Shown: positions 1-17,625, counted from the first letter of the stretch. The stretch is 64,000 bases of DNA from Ceratorhiza oryzae-sativae (GCA_030998015.1 JARWMV010000049.1:1-64000); one strand, 5' to 3'. Translations and numbers: made by a program. The notes: a model not told the origin generated them from the letters alone.

Positions 1-625
1 AGGAGATCTCCTCTTCATCGAGGCTCGAATCGAAATCCACAAAGTATTTACTTCGATTCACTTTGGAGCCTGATACAGAAGGCCGTTTCGCCTTGGCTGT
101 TGTTTGCGAGCCTGATTTGAGTTGTTCGAGAGACGTCGAGGGTCTATGAGGAGATGTTTGTTCCGGGCGATCCGACGAATCGAGTTTGGGCTTCCGTGTG
201 GGGGATTGACCGCTAGGGCCCGCGCCATCCTGAGAAGAGAGCGTAGGCGGAGGTTTCTCGTATGGAGTCTTGTCGTGCTTACTCTCTGTGAAGAATATAA
301 GTGGCATGTTCAGGTTGAGCAGGAGCGACGATGGATCACCCTTTTCCATGCGGATGCAGCCTGTGGAGACCGTTCGGTTACTTGGACCTGCTGATTGAAG
401 GCCCTCTAGCCACGCACACGCATCTTCAAATGTCGGAAATGTCTGGGACAGCGCCCGCGGATACACTTGGAGCTGTGCAAACAAGGAAAAAAATGAGAAT
501 ACCCTCCCGTGGCGGCGGTCAAACAGGGTAATACTCACTGCTTGGTCCAATTCTTCCTGGGTCATAAATACTGTGGAAAATGCACTTGAACTGTATATCG
601 CATACCACACACTCGATTCTGACAT
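1..625 (-). CDS. Partial gene, RNase H1 N-terminal/viroplasmin-like domain protein
   Basis: An open minus-strand frame starts at the ATG at 623-625 and runs off the left edge without a stop. A GTGAGT...TTTGCACAG intron at 473-538 (66 nt, so both spliced and unspliced reads stay in frame) joins MSESSVWYAIYSSS and FMTQEELDQA to LQVYPRALSQTF and PTFEDACAWLEG. The spliced N-terminus (YAIY..., about 9 residues to a TQEE-type helix, then TFPTFEDACAWL) has the shape of the small caulimovirus-viroplasmin/RNase H1 N-terminal domain, which binds RNA-DNA hybrids or dsRNA in known proteins. The rest (about residues 80-180) is Ser/Pro/Lys-rich and looks disordered; it ends in an acidic SLDEEEIS stretch at the window edge. 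It shares a short upstream region with the divergent gene at 782. The coding call is firm; the domain call is from memory of the family shape and is tentative. The C-terminus is not visible. Confidence 0.6.
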   Translation of the reverse strand, partial: MSESSVWYAIYSSSAFSTVFMTQEELDQAVSITLFDRRHGRVFSFFSLFAQLQVYPRALSQTFPTFEDACAWLEGLQSAGPSNRTVSTGCIRMEKGDPSSLLLNLNMPLIFFTESKHDKTPYEKPPPTLSSQDGAGPSGQSPTRKPKLDSSDRPEQTSPHRPSTSLEQLKSGSQTTAKAKRPSVSGSKVNRSKYFVDFDSSLDEEEIS

Positions 626-781
626 GGTGCGGTTGGATGACGTGATGGATCGGAGAGGGGGTGGCTGCCTGGTCACGTGGGATGGGCTCGGTGACGCTTT
701 CTGACGCCGAGGCGCCTAGGTCCGATCAAGCGACGACGCCAACGGGCGGCGACACCAACATCTGCCCTGCCGTCGCCCACG
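626..781. promoter_or_regulatory. Shared divergent promoter with CACGTG box
   Basis: Only 156 bp separate the two outward-facing start codons (625 minus, 782 plus). A palindromic CACGTG (E-box, bHLH-type site) lies at 674-679. Regulation by this site is inference. Confidence 0.4.
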
Positions 782-2533
782 ATGGCCGCATCCCCCATCG
801 GAACATCCATAGACGACGCAGACAGCGATCCCGGCGCATTCCAGTACTTTGGAAACTGGGGCCTGGGCGAGAGCATACCCGAGCACTATGACCACACCGC
901 CCACTACTCCAATGCGCCCGGCAGTCGAGCCGTTCTATTTTTTCGAGGTGCGCCCTTCGACTCTACGCATGTTGACCCAGAGGCTAATTATAGACCTTCA
1001 CAGGCACTACGGCTATTTATTACGCCGATCGCCAAGCGACTTTGAGCATTGCCGCGGTGTCCGTTGATGGATTGCCCCCGGATCAAGTCAATCTCACAAG
1101 TGCGACACCGCAGTATCGGCAGCCCGTGTGGAGCAAAAATCTTACCGATGGCGACCATCAACTCGTCATCCAACACGCCGGAGCGCCCCAGACGAACATC
1201 ATGATAGACTATGTCACGTACGTGTTTGCTCCCGTGCCTCACCTTTATACTAACGTTTTCTGGTTTGTTTTTCTATAGTATATTGTCGAATGGAAGTCCC
1301 GTATCAGCCCAGGCTGGTCTGTAAGATGATACCTTTTCAATTACAATTCGTTTTTTCTGACAGCACCTCCAAAACTAGTGCCGTATCAAGCGTCCCGAGT
1401 TCTGCCCAGTTCATAGACGACACCTCTCCCCACATTCAATACTCAACAAACAACTGGCGATTTGTAACCGTGAGCTTTTACGCTCAAAATACACTCCCCC
1501 TCCAGCTCAGCGCTAATACCTACAGGAAGGGCTGTTTTTCAACCAAAGCAGCCAGATTACTCAAACGCGCGGAGCCAGCTTCGAGTTGACGTTCAATGGC
1601 TCCTCGATTTGGTATTTCACAGATACCGGTCCTGACCATGGGAATGTCAGAATACGGGTAGACCACGATAAGGACCGCGATCAAGATGACCAGGGAGAAG
1701 TGGCTAGCGGTTACTCCCCTCAGCCTGTGAGTAACTCGCCGCCCAGACGCTCTCGCGACTAACCCGAAATTTCTAGCTAGGTCAACGTCTCATCTGGGGT
1801 AAAACTGATCTCAAACCTGGCACCCACACGATCAACATCACACACGATGATACTGACGGCAAATACACAACACTCGATTTTTTCAAATACATCCCCAGGT
1901 GAGTCACACGCTCATCCAATTTGGCCCCAGGTTTGATTAATTACTGGTAGCAACGGCACCGAACCACATGGGAAAAAGTCAACCCCGGCTGGGGTAATCG
2001 TCGGCGGGGTAATTGCCGGACTCTTCTTCCTCGGCATTCTCTACTGCGTATTTCTCTGCTGGGCGAGCCCTCGCTTCCGACGTCGAGGCCAAGCGGAAGA
2101 GAGCGCCGGACCTGCGTCCGGAGCCATCGACCGACCGTCTAGTCGCAGCAGCAAATCTACTTCGCCATACTACCCCTATGTCGACGCCCCCGAGTCGGAC
2201 CACGAACCGACGGGTGGGACGATACCGATGAACTTTGTCGTGCCAAGTACGCAGATCGGCAGATACCCGGTAGCGATGAGGAGAGCCTCGGCGATCAGTG
2301 TGGATGGAGGAGAGGGCAGAGAAGCCGAGGGTCCAACGCCGGCACAGGTCTACAGGGACAGCATACGTGCCTCTATGATCGAGCCGATGGGGAGCGTGGC
2401 GGATTCTGGTGTCGAAACGAGTAAGTCAATCGTGCCTTCCGAGCAAGTTCTCGGCCACCAACCAGCGCATTTGGTAGAGTCACAAATGACCCAGATTGCA
2501 AACGATACCACTACCCTCAACCTCAGAGCATAG
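782..2533 (+). CDS. Single-pass membrane protein with duplicated ectodomain
   Basis: My exon model is 782-947, 1004-1217, 1279-1320, 1364-1469, 1526-1726, 1777-1898, 1951-2420 and 2478-2533 (458 codons plus stop). All introns are 43-59 nt with GT..AG ends. The ectodomain holds two copies of one beta-sandwich-like unit, each opening with an IDD motif (IDDADSDPGAFQYFGNW near residue 10; IDDTSPHIQYS near 155) and each with a hydrophobic strand (AVLFFRGTTAIYYAD; ASFELTFNGSSIWYFTD). N-glycosylation sequons occur (NLT, NQS, NGS, NIT, NGT). A Gly-rich transmembrane helix (GVIVGGVIAGLFFLGILY, about residues 297-320) follows, then a Ser/Pro-rich cytosolic tail. No signal peptide is seen at the chosen start, so either the TM acts as anchor or an upstream exon is missing. 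Many agaricomycetes have large families of such TM proteins of unknown role. The last intron (2421-2477) is 57 nt and frame-neutral. Function unknown. Confidence 0.8.
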
Positions 2534-2956
2534 GGCGAAGGATCCAAGGAGCGAACCGCACCTCCTTCGTACCATCTCCATCAGACAGGTGTATTCTTTG
2601 TGCTATTCCTTTAGGACTTTTTTCTGGTAACCCGGATCGAGGTTGGTTTTCCATTGTCGTTTTAAATAGGTGCCTTTTTCGTCCATCGCTTTATATATGA
2701 TATATTAGATGCTGTACGCGGACATCCTGCTTTACTTTTTGTTGTGCGATTTCTGTGTCGTCCCAATCTGTTTGTCTCGTTCGATTTGATCGCAAATCAG
2801 TATCTAAGTCTGCCATCTTGATTCCATGGATTGGGAGCTGCATGATAAGTTACTTGCCCGACAAGAATAAAGTATAACCAAAGACATCTTGGCCATGTAG
2901 CCCGTAACATATGTGCACAAGAAACATCAACGAATAAATTACATAATCCACACAGC
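2534..2956. other. Intergenic, no gene seen
   Basis: This stretch is T-rich and probably includes the 3' UTR of the membrane-protein gene. I see no coding signal or repeat in it. Confidence 0.5.
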
Positions 2957-4240
2957 ATGATATGCCAGATCAAGGGTTCTCGCCTCTTCTCGAACCTCGC
3001 TGAATCAATGTTGACTGTGCAGGCTCTTGACCAGCAGGTTGCGGCTCAGGCTGTCCACATGCAAGCGATATCTTTATTCCTCAGCGCTTGTCCCGACATG
3101 CACAAGGTGGTCTCAGAGATGCCCCAACTCGGCCCGAGCCACCTCGCTTTGAACGGCACTCTGAGCGAGCTCCACTCTCCGACCGAGTCGACTTGTGTTG
3201 TGGAAGGTCCCGTAATTATTGATGGTTCGGGTTCGCCAAACGTCTCGATCTCGTGTGTCCAAATCCATCTGCTACCCCCTGAGCTCTTCGGATGTATATT
3301 CTCGATTGTTGTGACCAGCTGTTCGTATCCTGGAGACCTACCCGGATGCGGCATGATGGTCAGTATAATGAATTTCTGTTCTTGTGGGTATCTGCTGGCC
3401 ACAAATACCCCTTCACTCTACTCTCACATTGATCTACACGGCCCTCCCAATCGGCTCAAGCAAGACTCATTCCTAAATCACGTCGAATTATGTCTTTAAA
3501 GGTGCTACGGCTCCACTATTCATCTCCACGTCGGCGCATATGGTCGGCGCTGCGACCAGACAGGCTAGCATGTATTGTTACTGTGTTACGCCCTTTCGTG
3601 GGGGCAATAGTGTCACTTGACCTCCCTCCGATCAGTCATAGTTTGTCCCGTGCTCTAGTCGAAAAACTATTCAAATAAGAAGGGTCAACCATTCATGTAG
3701 CGCATATGAGGCTATCCGAGCGGTTTTGGCGGAGCACAATGAAAATGAAGGCTCTGAGGTAGTCTCACCCTGTCCGCTCCCGAAACTGCGGTCTCTGAAA
3801 CTTCTCAGTGGCCCAGGCGAAACTGATCTTGAGCTTGGTGGTCTTGTCACTCTGTTAAGTAATTGTCCGGAACTGCACACCTTGCGTATGAGCTTTATCG
3901 ACATTCGACATGGTTCATCACAAAGCGACACGGCCATTATTCGTTTGCTTGGATTGAGTTTCTTGAAATTACCTGCCCGACAGGTAGAGTGCTTCCAAAC
4001 TTTTGGTCTACGCTTCCACTCGGCGTCCTTGAACTCAATCTGAGGCTTATGCCTGGGCTGCTCGACGAAATAAAACTATCCAACTTAGTAGCTCGCTCAA
4101 ACGTTGTCTCGTTGAGGCTTGAAGTACTGTTCGTTGGACACAGTTCCACATTTCGGCGGTTCATGTCTTGTATGCCTAATCTGCGAACGCTAGGTTTAAA
4201 TTTAAGAGTGTTGGCTCAAAGTCTTTTTGCTGCATTTCAA
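2957..4240 (+). pseudogene. F-box/LRR-like gene, frameshifted relic
   Basis: Fragments in successive frames read as one F-box protein. Frame 2957-3499 carries an N-terminal part and an F-box-like HLLPPELFGCIFSIVVTS followed by LLATNTPSLYSHIDLHG. The protein then continues in another frame from 3490 (VLRLHYSSPRRRIWSALR), in a third from 3726 (LPKLRSLKLLSGPGETDLELG, LLSNCPELHTLRMSFIDI) and in a fourth at about 3960-4230 (LPLGVLELNLRLMPGLLDEI, CMPNLRTLGLNLRVLAQ). Leucine-rich strands of this kind follow the F-box in many basidiomycete ubiquitin-ligase adaptors. A stop lies between the second and third pieces. No splice sites rescue all the shifts, so I call it a pseudogene. The relic abuts WD40 repeats at about 4240. 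Confidence 0.6.
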
Positions 4241-4242
4241 GT

Positions 4243-5052
4243 TGCCGAATCTTCCAGTCTTTCCAGGGACATGCAAATCAGATATGGTCAATCATCTACT
4301 CACCTAATGGCAAAAAACTTGCATCCAACTCGGTTGATCGTATGATTCGCATTTGGGACCTCTCTACAGGCGGTCATTTAGATACTCAAATTCAATGGCA
4401 TCTGAGTCGTATTATCTGTATATCCTATTCCCCTGATGGAACGCACATCATCTCTGGATTGGAAGACGGCTCAACATGCATCTGGAATGGTGAGACAGGG
4501 ACAATGCATGTCGGTACACTAAGCGCACGTCCAGGGACAGTCATTTCAGTGGCATATTCACCTCATGGCGAACGGTTCGCTTCTGGTGGGAAGGACTGTG
4601 CCGTTCGAGTGTGGGATGCATACAGCTGAGATACACAGGGCCAGTCATTCTATGACCATGCTGATGTAGTCCGATGTGTTTCGCTCTCATGCAACGAAGA
4701 TTTCATCGTCTATAGGTCTCAGGATGGTACTGTGCGGGTATGGGACGCCTGCTTTGGGCTGAGCGTTGTTGACCCGTTTACAGGGCACACTGGTTGGTTA
4801 TACTCTGTTATGTTCATGCATGGAGATCATTGGGTGGTCTCCGGGTCTGGTGACGGCACAATTCGTGTCTGGGACCCTAACCCCGAATCTGAATCTTCTG
4901 GGCACTTAGATAGACCCATTGGACCCTTGTACTCGGTACGGTTCTCGCCCGACAGCGATTCCGTCGTTTCCGCCGGGGAGGACCGCATCATACGATTGGC
5001 CCGCGTAGCAATATGCTACCGTGAGTGCACACGAACAAGGAACTTAGGATAG
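4243..5052 (+). pseudogene. WD40-repeat protein fragment with in-frame stop
   Basis: An open frame from about 4243 holds tandem WD40 repeats: FQGHANQIWSIIYSPNGKKL...MIRIWDL, IICISYSPDGTHIISGLEDG...CIWNG, VISVAYSPHGERFASGGKDC...VRVWDA. A TGA at 4627-4629 then interrupts it. The same frame continues with DGTVRVWDA, LYSVMFMHGDHWVVSGSGDG...IRVWDP and LYSVRFSPDSDSVVSAGEDR. At least five or six blades are recognisable. No start codon or domain (for example NACHT) precedes them, and the 5' end joins directly to the F-box/LRR relic. It is probably the tail of a NACHT-WD40 or similar gene, truncated at both ends; the parent family is inference. Confidence 0.7.
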
Positions 5053-6396
5053 TTATCGAACCACGTTGGCCAGATCAAAGGGGAGTGTATCCCCAACGTG
5101 CATAAATACGACGTTTGAACGCCTCAACAACCCGGGAAGCGCACTCTCGTCCGTGGTGGACGAGGTCCGGGGCCGTATTTGGACATCGAGCTCCTGCGTC
5201 CTAGAGGGCATGATTAATAAGACCGGGGATATATTATATGCGTTCATTTGACTGATGCTACCCCACTCGAGGCACAGAAGATAAACTCGGGGGTACTCTG
5301 TGCTGTCACCCTCACCGAGCTTCAAATCCTTAAGCTCAAAGGTGTGTAATGCTGATCAGTTTGCAAGAGTGGATGCGATATCGCTGAGTGAAGGGCAAGC
5401 AACCTTGCCAAGTCCAACAAGTGCAGGGCTTGTCAAATTGAAAAAGGAGTGTGAAGGCCGAGGGAGCTCAGTCCAATCTCGAGTGACCAAGGAATGGGAG
5501 ATAAACAAGCCGTCCAATGAGTCGTGCTCGGAGATGAGGGAGAGCAAGTTGTTAAACACGTCGAGAGAGAACTCTTCAAAGATCGAGAGGCTCACCAGGC
5601 TTCCAACGCCTGGCTTCAAGTAGTCGACGAGTTCCGAGATAAATTCAAGCATCGGGGTGGAGTGCAATAGCGTGTGCACATTGAGAATTCAATGAGCCTT
5701 CCCTTTGGCCACTCGACGTAAAGACGGACAAGTGGAAGCATGTTAGAGTAAAACTTGTCTGAATGGTGTGGCCCAAGGCCGATCTTGATCGTAGACTATA
5801 TCGAAAGACGCTGAGGCGTGATCTGGCGCCACCAGGACCAGACTACATTCAATGTAGGCCTTCTCCAGAGAGCCAAGTGTCCTCCAGGATTCCGCCTAGA
5901 ATCTCCCCAGGCAGTTTGTTGATCAAGATGCTCGCTTTCGAGCCGTTCAATGCCGAGTTGAGCAGAGCGTGTGACGAGTGCATCACTTATTCCGTGGTAG
6001 AAATGGCTTCAATTTTTTCGGCGACAGCGTGTGCCATTCCTTCAATTTTGGGGTGTTGAAGATGGGACTCGAGGGAGAAGCCTCTGAACGGACAGTGACA
6101 CAAGCATCGTAAAATTCGGTGATGGCGATCTCGAGACGAGCATGTGCGGCAAGCCAACTGTCTCAGTTCTCGATTGTGTGGAGTTCAATGCGCGGAATAT
6201 CACTGGCGTTGAGTTGAAGCATGGATTGCGGTGATTCGGGAGGGAAAACTAGACGTTTACGTAAGCTGTCATGGATGGCGACTGACCACTGAATCGGGAG
6301 GATGGCCAGAGCTACGGCGTTGAGTCGCGTATGCTCGGTGTTATATTGCCTTTGCCTTATACTTCCTCGCATCCAGGTTTCCAACGACGCGTTCAA
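5053..6396 (-). pseudogene. F-box/LRR-like gene relic, minus strand
   Basis: Read on the minus strand, a coding-like N-terminal segment lies at 6396-6070 (SWLAAHARLEIAITEFYDAC, broken by a TGA after HTIEN near 6166). A degraded middle follows, then LRR-like segments at 5679-5356 (LEFISELVDYLKPGVGSLVS, FNNLLSLISEHDSLDG, SPALVGLGKVACPSLSDIAS) continuing in the same sense at 5325-5053 (PRVYLLCLEWGSIS, TQELDVQIRPRTSS). The AHARLEIAITEFYDAC-type helix before an F-box and the leucine-rich tail match the architecture of the fungal F-box family also represented at 2957 and 9716. Multiple stops and shifts make it a pseudogene. Exact limits are uncertain. Confidence 0.5.
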
Positions 6397-6444
6397 ACCA
6401 GATACATAAATAACGAATACAAGGGTCTATTTCCGGTTACTTTT

Positions 6445-7832
6445 TCACGAATCCACTCTGGTTACCCGCCGTCGAGGTTTCGCGCTCACACCCTCCAGAC
6501 TCTCGGCCTTTTGCGGGGGCGTCATACTGCCGCTGTCCTGGGTGGTGTCTTGAGCTTTTGGTTCTGTTTCCATTGGTGTATCGATCTTGGCAACCGTCCA
6601 TCGACCGAAAACGTAATTGGCACGAAGTACTAGTAGATCCTTGAGCATCCCCGCCGAGTCCCAGATGATATTAATTTTAGAGCCTAATTGATCGTGAGCG
6701 GTGGGTTGATCACTGCTGCGATGTGGTACGTACCAGCAACCTCGTGCCAGCCAACGCTCACTTCCTCTGTCTTCATCCCACACATGAGCGCCACGACCAA
6801 CAGTTCAACGTCGAATATCCAATGGGGAATATGAAGTGTTTCGAATAAGGTATGAGCCGCGCTGCGTGTAAACAGCTTGAATCCGCATTGGGTATCTCGG
6901 ATATGCGATACACCGAGGAATCGAAGGAGAGTGTGGAGAGTGTGCATGAGTGCATTTCGCAGCAATGAGCGCTGATGGAATCGCCAGTAAGCTAGCATGC
7001 ACGAGCATCCAAGTCGCCGATCAGCCTTACCTTGACGACAGCCTCGGTCCCAACCAAATGCGCCCGGCTCCCGCACACGACATCCGCACCAGCGTCCATA
7101 GCAGCCCAGAGCTTGTCCAGATCCGAAAACTTGGACGCCCCGTCGGCGTCCACCATAAGCATGCGCTTTCCCCGAGCGTGGAGCATCCCGTGCTTGACGG
7201 CCGCGCCTTTCCCGCTGTTCTTTGGCAGCTTGACTACGCGGATTGAGACGTGTACCCCGCTCTTCGGGTCTTCGGGAACCGGAAACTTGAGCGCGACCTC
7301 CGAGGTGGTGTCTTTGCTGCCGTCGTCGACGACAAGGAATTCGACCGTTTTCCAAGAGGTGTTATTGCCCAAGACATGGTTGAGCGCTTCGGTGAGCATG
7401 GGTGGTAGCCGGGCCGCCTCGTTGTAGGCCGGAATGACAACAGAGAGGTCGCATTCCGGAGGGGCAGTTGGTGGAGGGAGAGGATGAGTGATCTTCGGGT
7501 CGTTGTTTGAGCGATATCTAAACGCTTCTGGGGCTGGCCGTTTGACAGAAGGAGAGAAAACAACGAGTAGTGTGTAAATCTAAAATTACAGTCGTCAGCA
7601 TCGCGAATAGACCAATGGTGTCAACCAAAGCAGGATAGATTCAGTAGAGAACGTATAACGCTCTGGCGCAGATGTTGTCGTCTTCGTCTCGGCGAAGCAA
7701 TGAAGCAACCCAAAACTCGAAGAACAAGGATGATAGCGGTGTCATCTTGATCGGAGAAACGAGAAGATGACAGTCGACACTCACCAGGCCTGCGAAAAGA
7801 CAGCTCGCGGTCAAGGCGAGCGCGAGCAACAT
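6445..7832 (-). CDS. ALG5: Dolichyl-phosphate beta-glucosyltransferase (ALG5-like)
   Basis: Exons on the minus strand are 7832-7785, 7579-7031, 6971-6734 and 6683-6445 (357 codons plus stop); all introns have GT..AG ends (205, 59 and 50 nt). The product starts with a hydrophobic signal anchor (MLLALALTASCLFAGL then IYTLLVVFS), followed by a GT-A fold family-2 glycosyltransferase: VIPAYNEAARLP, the nucleotide-binding VVDDGSKDTTSEV, the metal-binding DADGAS, then DTQCGFKLFTRSAA and VGWHEVAGS near the C-terminus. ALG5 transfers glucose from UDP-glucose to dolichyl phosphate on the cytosolic ER face, giving the donor for the last steps of N-glycan precursor assembly. Length and motif order match the family (330-360 aa). 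A Pro/Lys-rich C-terminal extension (about 45 residues after FGRWTVAKI) is an add-on. CACGTG boxes lie upstream at 7983-7988 and 8000-8005. Confidence 0.93.
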
Positions 7833-9715
7833 GGCGTCGGGGAACGATGATGGTGGTAAGGACAGCGTTGAGCGGGGCCTCTGCAGGGTCACTCGGGCTA
7901 CGTGGTCAGGTCCATAGGCTGTCCGCCAGAATCGGCGCAGTTCTATTCCGAGACGACGTGGCGGTGGGAATTGTCCTTGGATCACGTGGTGAGAAATGTC
8001 CACGTGCTTCAGCCATCACCTCGTGAACGCGCCAAGTTGTGATCCCTGCTTCGTGTAATCAAGTCGATAACCCCATAAAAAGCGCGTGACCTTGCCCACT
8101 TTATCACAAATTTAATATCGGGTTTTAATCCCAAATCCCCCACTATGGTTTTGACGTGCCAGAGGAAAACTTGCGCACACATGGGCATTGCCAACAGGAT
8201 ATCATGTGCGTGATCCACGAAGCCAATCATTGGTTTCGGTAGCTGATCCCTCTCGCTCTCTGAGAGCATTCAATTGAAACGATAGCCAAGATGATTCAAC
8301 TTCGATTCAATTCTGTGCTTGAGTCTCACTCGATCGAATCGCTTCAAAACATTCTTAAACACCAGGCAAAGCATTCAGGTACGCACCAGGACACGATTAG
8401 CGACACTCCTACCTTTATTTTACCGTGGATCGACAGGGATCGAATGTTAGAAGGTCCTCAATAAAACAACCAGGCCGAAGTGACGCGGTCAACAGGGCGA
8501 TGAAACTGCCGAGTCGACATCCAGAACCGTGAGGAGAGTCTACCAAGAAGTAACACTTCTGTAGACCGCGCTTTTGCTGAATCGACGCCCGATTTGGCCA
8601 CTCAAATTTTATACCAAATTATAACACGAAACGCCAACGGGATCATTGGTGGCGTATATGAACCATTCTATTTGTCCTGGAACTCAACTTGCAGTCTCGC
8701 CCGCTGTCGGCTTTGTCTTGAAGGTAATTTTATCCACGCTGATGACCAAACTATACAGCAATGCCACATTTTTATACGCATATATGCAGAGAGGTGATGC
8801 TTCTCGAAGTTTCGAAGCATGCAGTAATCATGCGAGGCTAGGAACTGCAACATTACGATGCAGAGAAGGTTCATGATTTTGACCAGATCACATCGTCTAC
8901 TTTGGCCCCCAAATGAATCTGAACCTCGATTTGTGAAACCTAACACCCAAAATCTGTGCCGTTGATGTTGTAGTAGCGAACAGAACTGAAACATGATCTT
9001 AAACCCAGACGGCGGGTGGCCGTCTTAAGCTTCTGACTGAATCACCCTTGGCTTGTGCTGTGATGCTCATCTCCGTGGCGTTGGTGGTTATTACCGCCTC
9101 GTTGAAAACCATACGCTCGGGTCTTGTAATGATCCGATATCTCAGTTTAAATGCCGCGCATATATGCGTACTTGTAGTTTATCTCATATATTTACGTATA
9201 TATGCCCACCTGTAGAACGTAGAATAAAACCAGAGATTTATGCTTAATTTCTTCCACTGCACGCACACGCTAAGCCATAGCTATTAAAGACTTTTGTATT
9301 TAGCACGCCGCTATCTCTGAACACCTTGGGTCAACTGCCTCATCCGAGGCGGCGCTCGCTGTTCCCGTACTCGAAGGAAGTGCCCCATCGTTTAGGCATT
9401 GTTCACCTCCGTCTCTGCAACGACCAAGGGGAGAGAGGATTAAGCCGACGAACTGGACTTATTGGACTACACACGCATTAATCCTCATAAGTGTTATTTG
9501 ATCATGCTCGTAGCGTAGGATCGTAGAAAGGAAGGGTCTCGCACGATTGTACGGTTACGTAAATTGCCTCTTGTTCACAACCACCATCACGCGTAAAGGC
9601 TCGATCAGAGTAGACCGGCACCTACCGCGTTCTACTTTCCCTTCTCACTGTGAGTCATCGTGATTCAACCTTGAATATTGCAAAACAACGTTGGCCAAAT
9701 CTCAAGCAATATTCA
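7833..9715. other. Intergenic, no supported gene
   Basis: Short ORFs occur but none shows a recognisable domain, conserved motif or convincing splice pattern. Two CACGTG boxes near 7983-8005 probably belong to the ALG5 promoter. A GTGAGT at 9650 could be the donor of an upstream non-coding or coding exon of the F-box gene at 9716. Confidence 0.4.
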
Positions 9716-10966
9716 ATGTGTAACACATCCGATAAATTTCCTATCGACAAACTTCCACCCGAGGTGTTCTCCCGCATTCTATCGTTTAGCGTGGAATCAT
9801 CTCGATGCAAGATTTTCACAATTGAGGAGGAGGAAGATATCGACACTTTGGGGCCGATAGAGACGCTGCAACTTGTATGTGTCCGATGGCGTACAACAAT
9901 TCTCGCCACACCCTCCCTTTGGTCTCATGTAGACATTTTCACGACGTCCCATGACGAGTCGCACGATCAGCCTCTTTCAAACTACACACTTCTTCGTTTT
10001 GAGCGATCGGTCGACAGCTCTTTGCATCTCCACTTCACTTTCAGTCCAGACCCAGCCAGAAACACCCGGGCCATTGTCTTCTTAAAACAGTACCTACCCC
10101 GGGTATCTGCCATCACGTTTGATTCCGACTCCTACACAGCTCTTCTTTTTGCTGAATATGAAAATATCAAGGCTCAACCCTCGAAGAAAACCGATTTGCG
10201 AGGGCTTGTGTATCTTCAGCTGTCCGATCAACGCCAGATAACTATGAGCGCCTTCCTCAATATGCTTTCGAACAGCCCATCTCTGCATCTTGTCCGCTCA
10301 CATCATACAGACCTAATCATGGATGTCGAACCTAATGACTTCCCCGATATTCATTTGCCAAACCTTGATGTTCTAGACGTTTGTTCTTGTGCTTCCTGTG
10401 GTGAACTGCTGTGGCGAGTCCAAACTAGGACAAAAGGATTGGACTTGAGGATCGATGTGTACAATGTCGAAACTGTCTCTTCCATCCACAGATTCCTCGG
10501 AAGATCCAAGGTTAAGCTACTCAGTCTCCATATTCGCTATGGTGGCCCATTTACTGAATTCGTTGGATCGTGCCTCTCCCGGGCTCCGAACCTGCGAGCA
10601 CTGTTTTTGCGGACGGATGGGATTCAGATTGACACTGATCTGGCTCGGACGATGCTGCTCACTACGGGCATGCCATGCAAGCCACGTTTCCCACATATCA
10701 AAATGCTCGGAACTACACCTGTTTCAAACCCTCACAATAAGCTTACTGAATGGCTTGACTTGGTCATGGATGTATATTCGCTTGATCAAGTAGTGATTGC
10801 AGAAGACCAGAGCATCCCTTACTCTTTGATGGGGCCCAAACAACACGATTGGATAGCAAATCACAAGAAAGCGGTCAAAGTGCAACTGTATTCCAGTCTT
10901 GCGGGAGATGAAGTGCAATGGGATTCATTCATGGTCAGCGTGTTGGCAAGATATGCAGACGATTAA
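9716..10966 (+). CDS. F-box protein
   Basis: This is a single open frame of 416 codons. The first ATG in frame is at 9716 (MCNTSDKFPIDKLPPEVF...); the frame is open further upstream to a GTG at 9650, so a 5' exon cannot be excluded. The F-box occupies about residues 8-65: FPIDKLPPEVFSRILSFSVE, an acidic insert EEEEDID, then LQLVCVRWRTTILATPSLWS. The remaining 350 residues hold irregular leucine-rich segments (LHLVRSHHTDL, LPNLDVLDVCSCASC, LSRAPNLRALFLRTDG), as in fungal F-box adaptors that link substrates to SCF ubiquitin ligases through Skp1. The substrate is unknown. Unlike the two related relics at 2957-4240 and 5053-6396 it is intact. Confidence 0.8.
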   Translation: MCNTSDKFPIDKLPPEVFSRILSFSVESSRCKIFTIEEEEDIDTLGPIETLQLVCVRWRTTILATPSLWSHVDIFTTSHDESHDQPLSNYTLLRFERSVDSSLHLHFTFSPDPARNTRAIVFLKQYLPRVSAITFDSDSYTALLFAEYENIKAQPSKKTDLRGLVYLQLSDQRQITMSAFLNMLSNSPSLHLVRSHHTDLIMDVEPNDFPDIHLPNLDVLDVCSCASCGELLWRVQTRTKGLDLRIDVYNVETVSSIHRFLGRSKVKLLSLHIRYGGPFTEFVGSCLSRAPNLRALFLRTDGIQIDTDLARTMLLTTGMPCKPRFPHIKMLGTTPVSNPHNKLTEWLDLVMDVYSLDQVVIAEDQSIPYSLMGPKQHDWIANHKKAVKVQLYSSLAGDEVQWDSFMVSVLARYADD

Positions 10967-11378
10967 TGGGCCTGTGGAATTTGTCAATGATCTTTCTGTA
11001 ATCGCAACTCAATGTGTCACTCTTGGGAGGGCGATCGGGCGACGCTAAAGCAAGTCGATGAAAGGGCATTAGTTTGACTCAGTGCAGTGATACTTAGCAA
11101 AAGCCAGAAGTCCTATGCTCTCACGAGCCCAACTCGCGTTGGACTAGAAGCATGGGGCAGCTCCCCCCCCCTCCAAGCGCCGATTCGTTACTAATAAACT
11201 CAACTGGATCGTTTGAAACTAGGCCCGGATACCAGAAGGCCAATCAACAGAGCATGTTGACAGCGCAAACGATGAGAATCTAGACAACATTGTCATGTGT
11301 CGCATTATGAAGGCGCAAGGCTCGGGAAGTATATACAGCAGCGGAAAGTATGCGATGGGAACCACAATCCCACAACAC
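10967..11378. other. Intergenic between convergent genes
   Basis: This is the 3' flank of the F-box gene (plus) and the ABC transporter gene (minus). There is a run of nine C at about 11164-11172; otherwise I see nothing. Confidence 0.5.

Positions 11379-17625
<6,247 letters not shown>

Noticed and set aside
8009..8994. Several 60-108 codon ORFs
   Set aside because: Mutually overlapping on both strands, without motifs; expected by chance in AT-balanced intergenic DNA.
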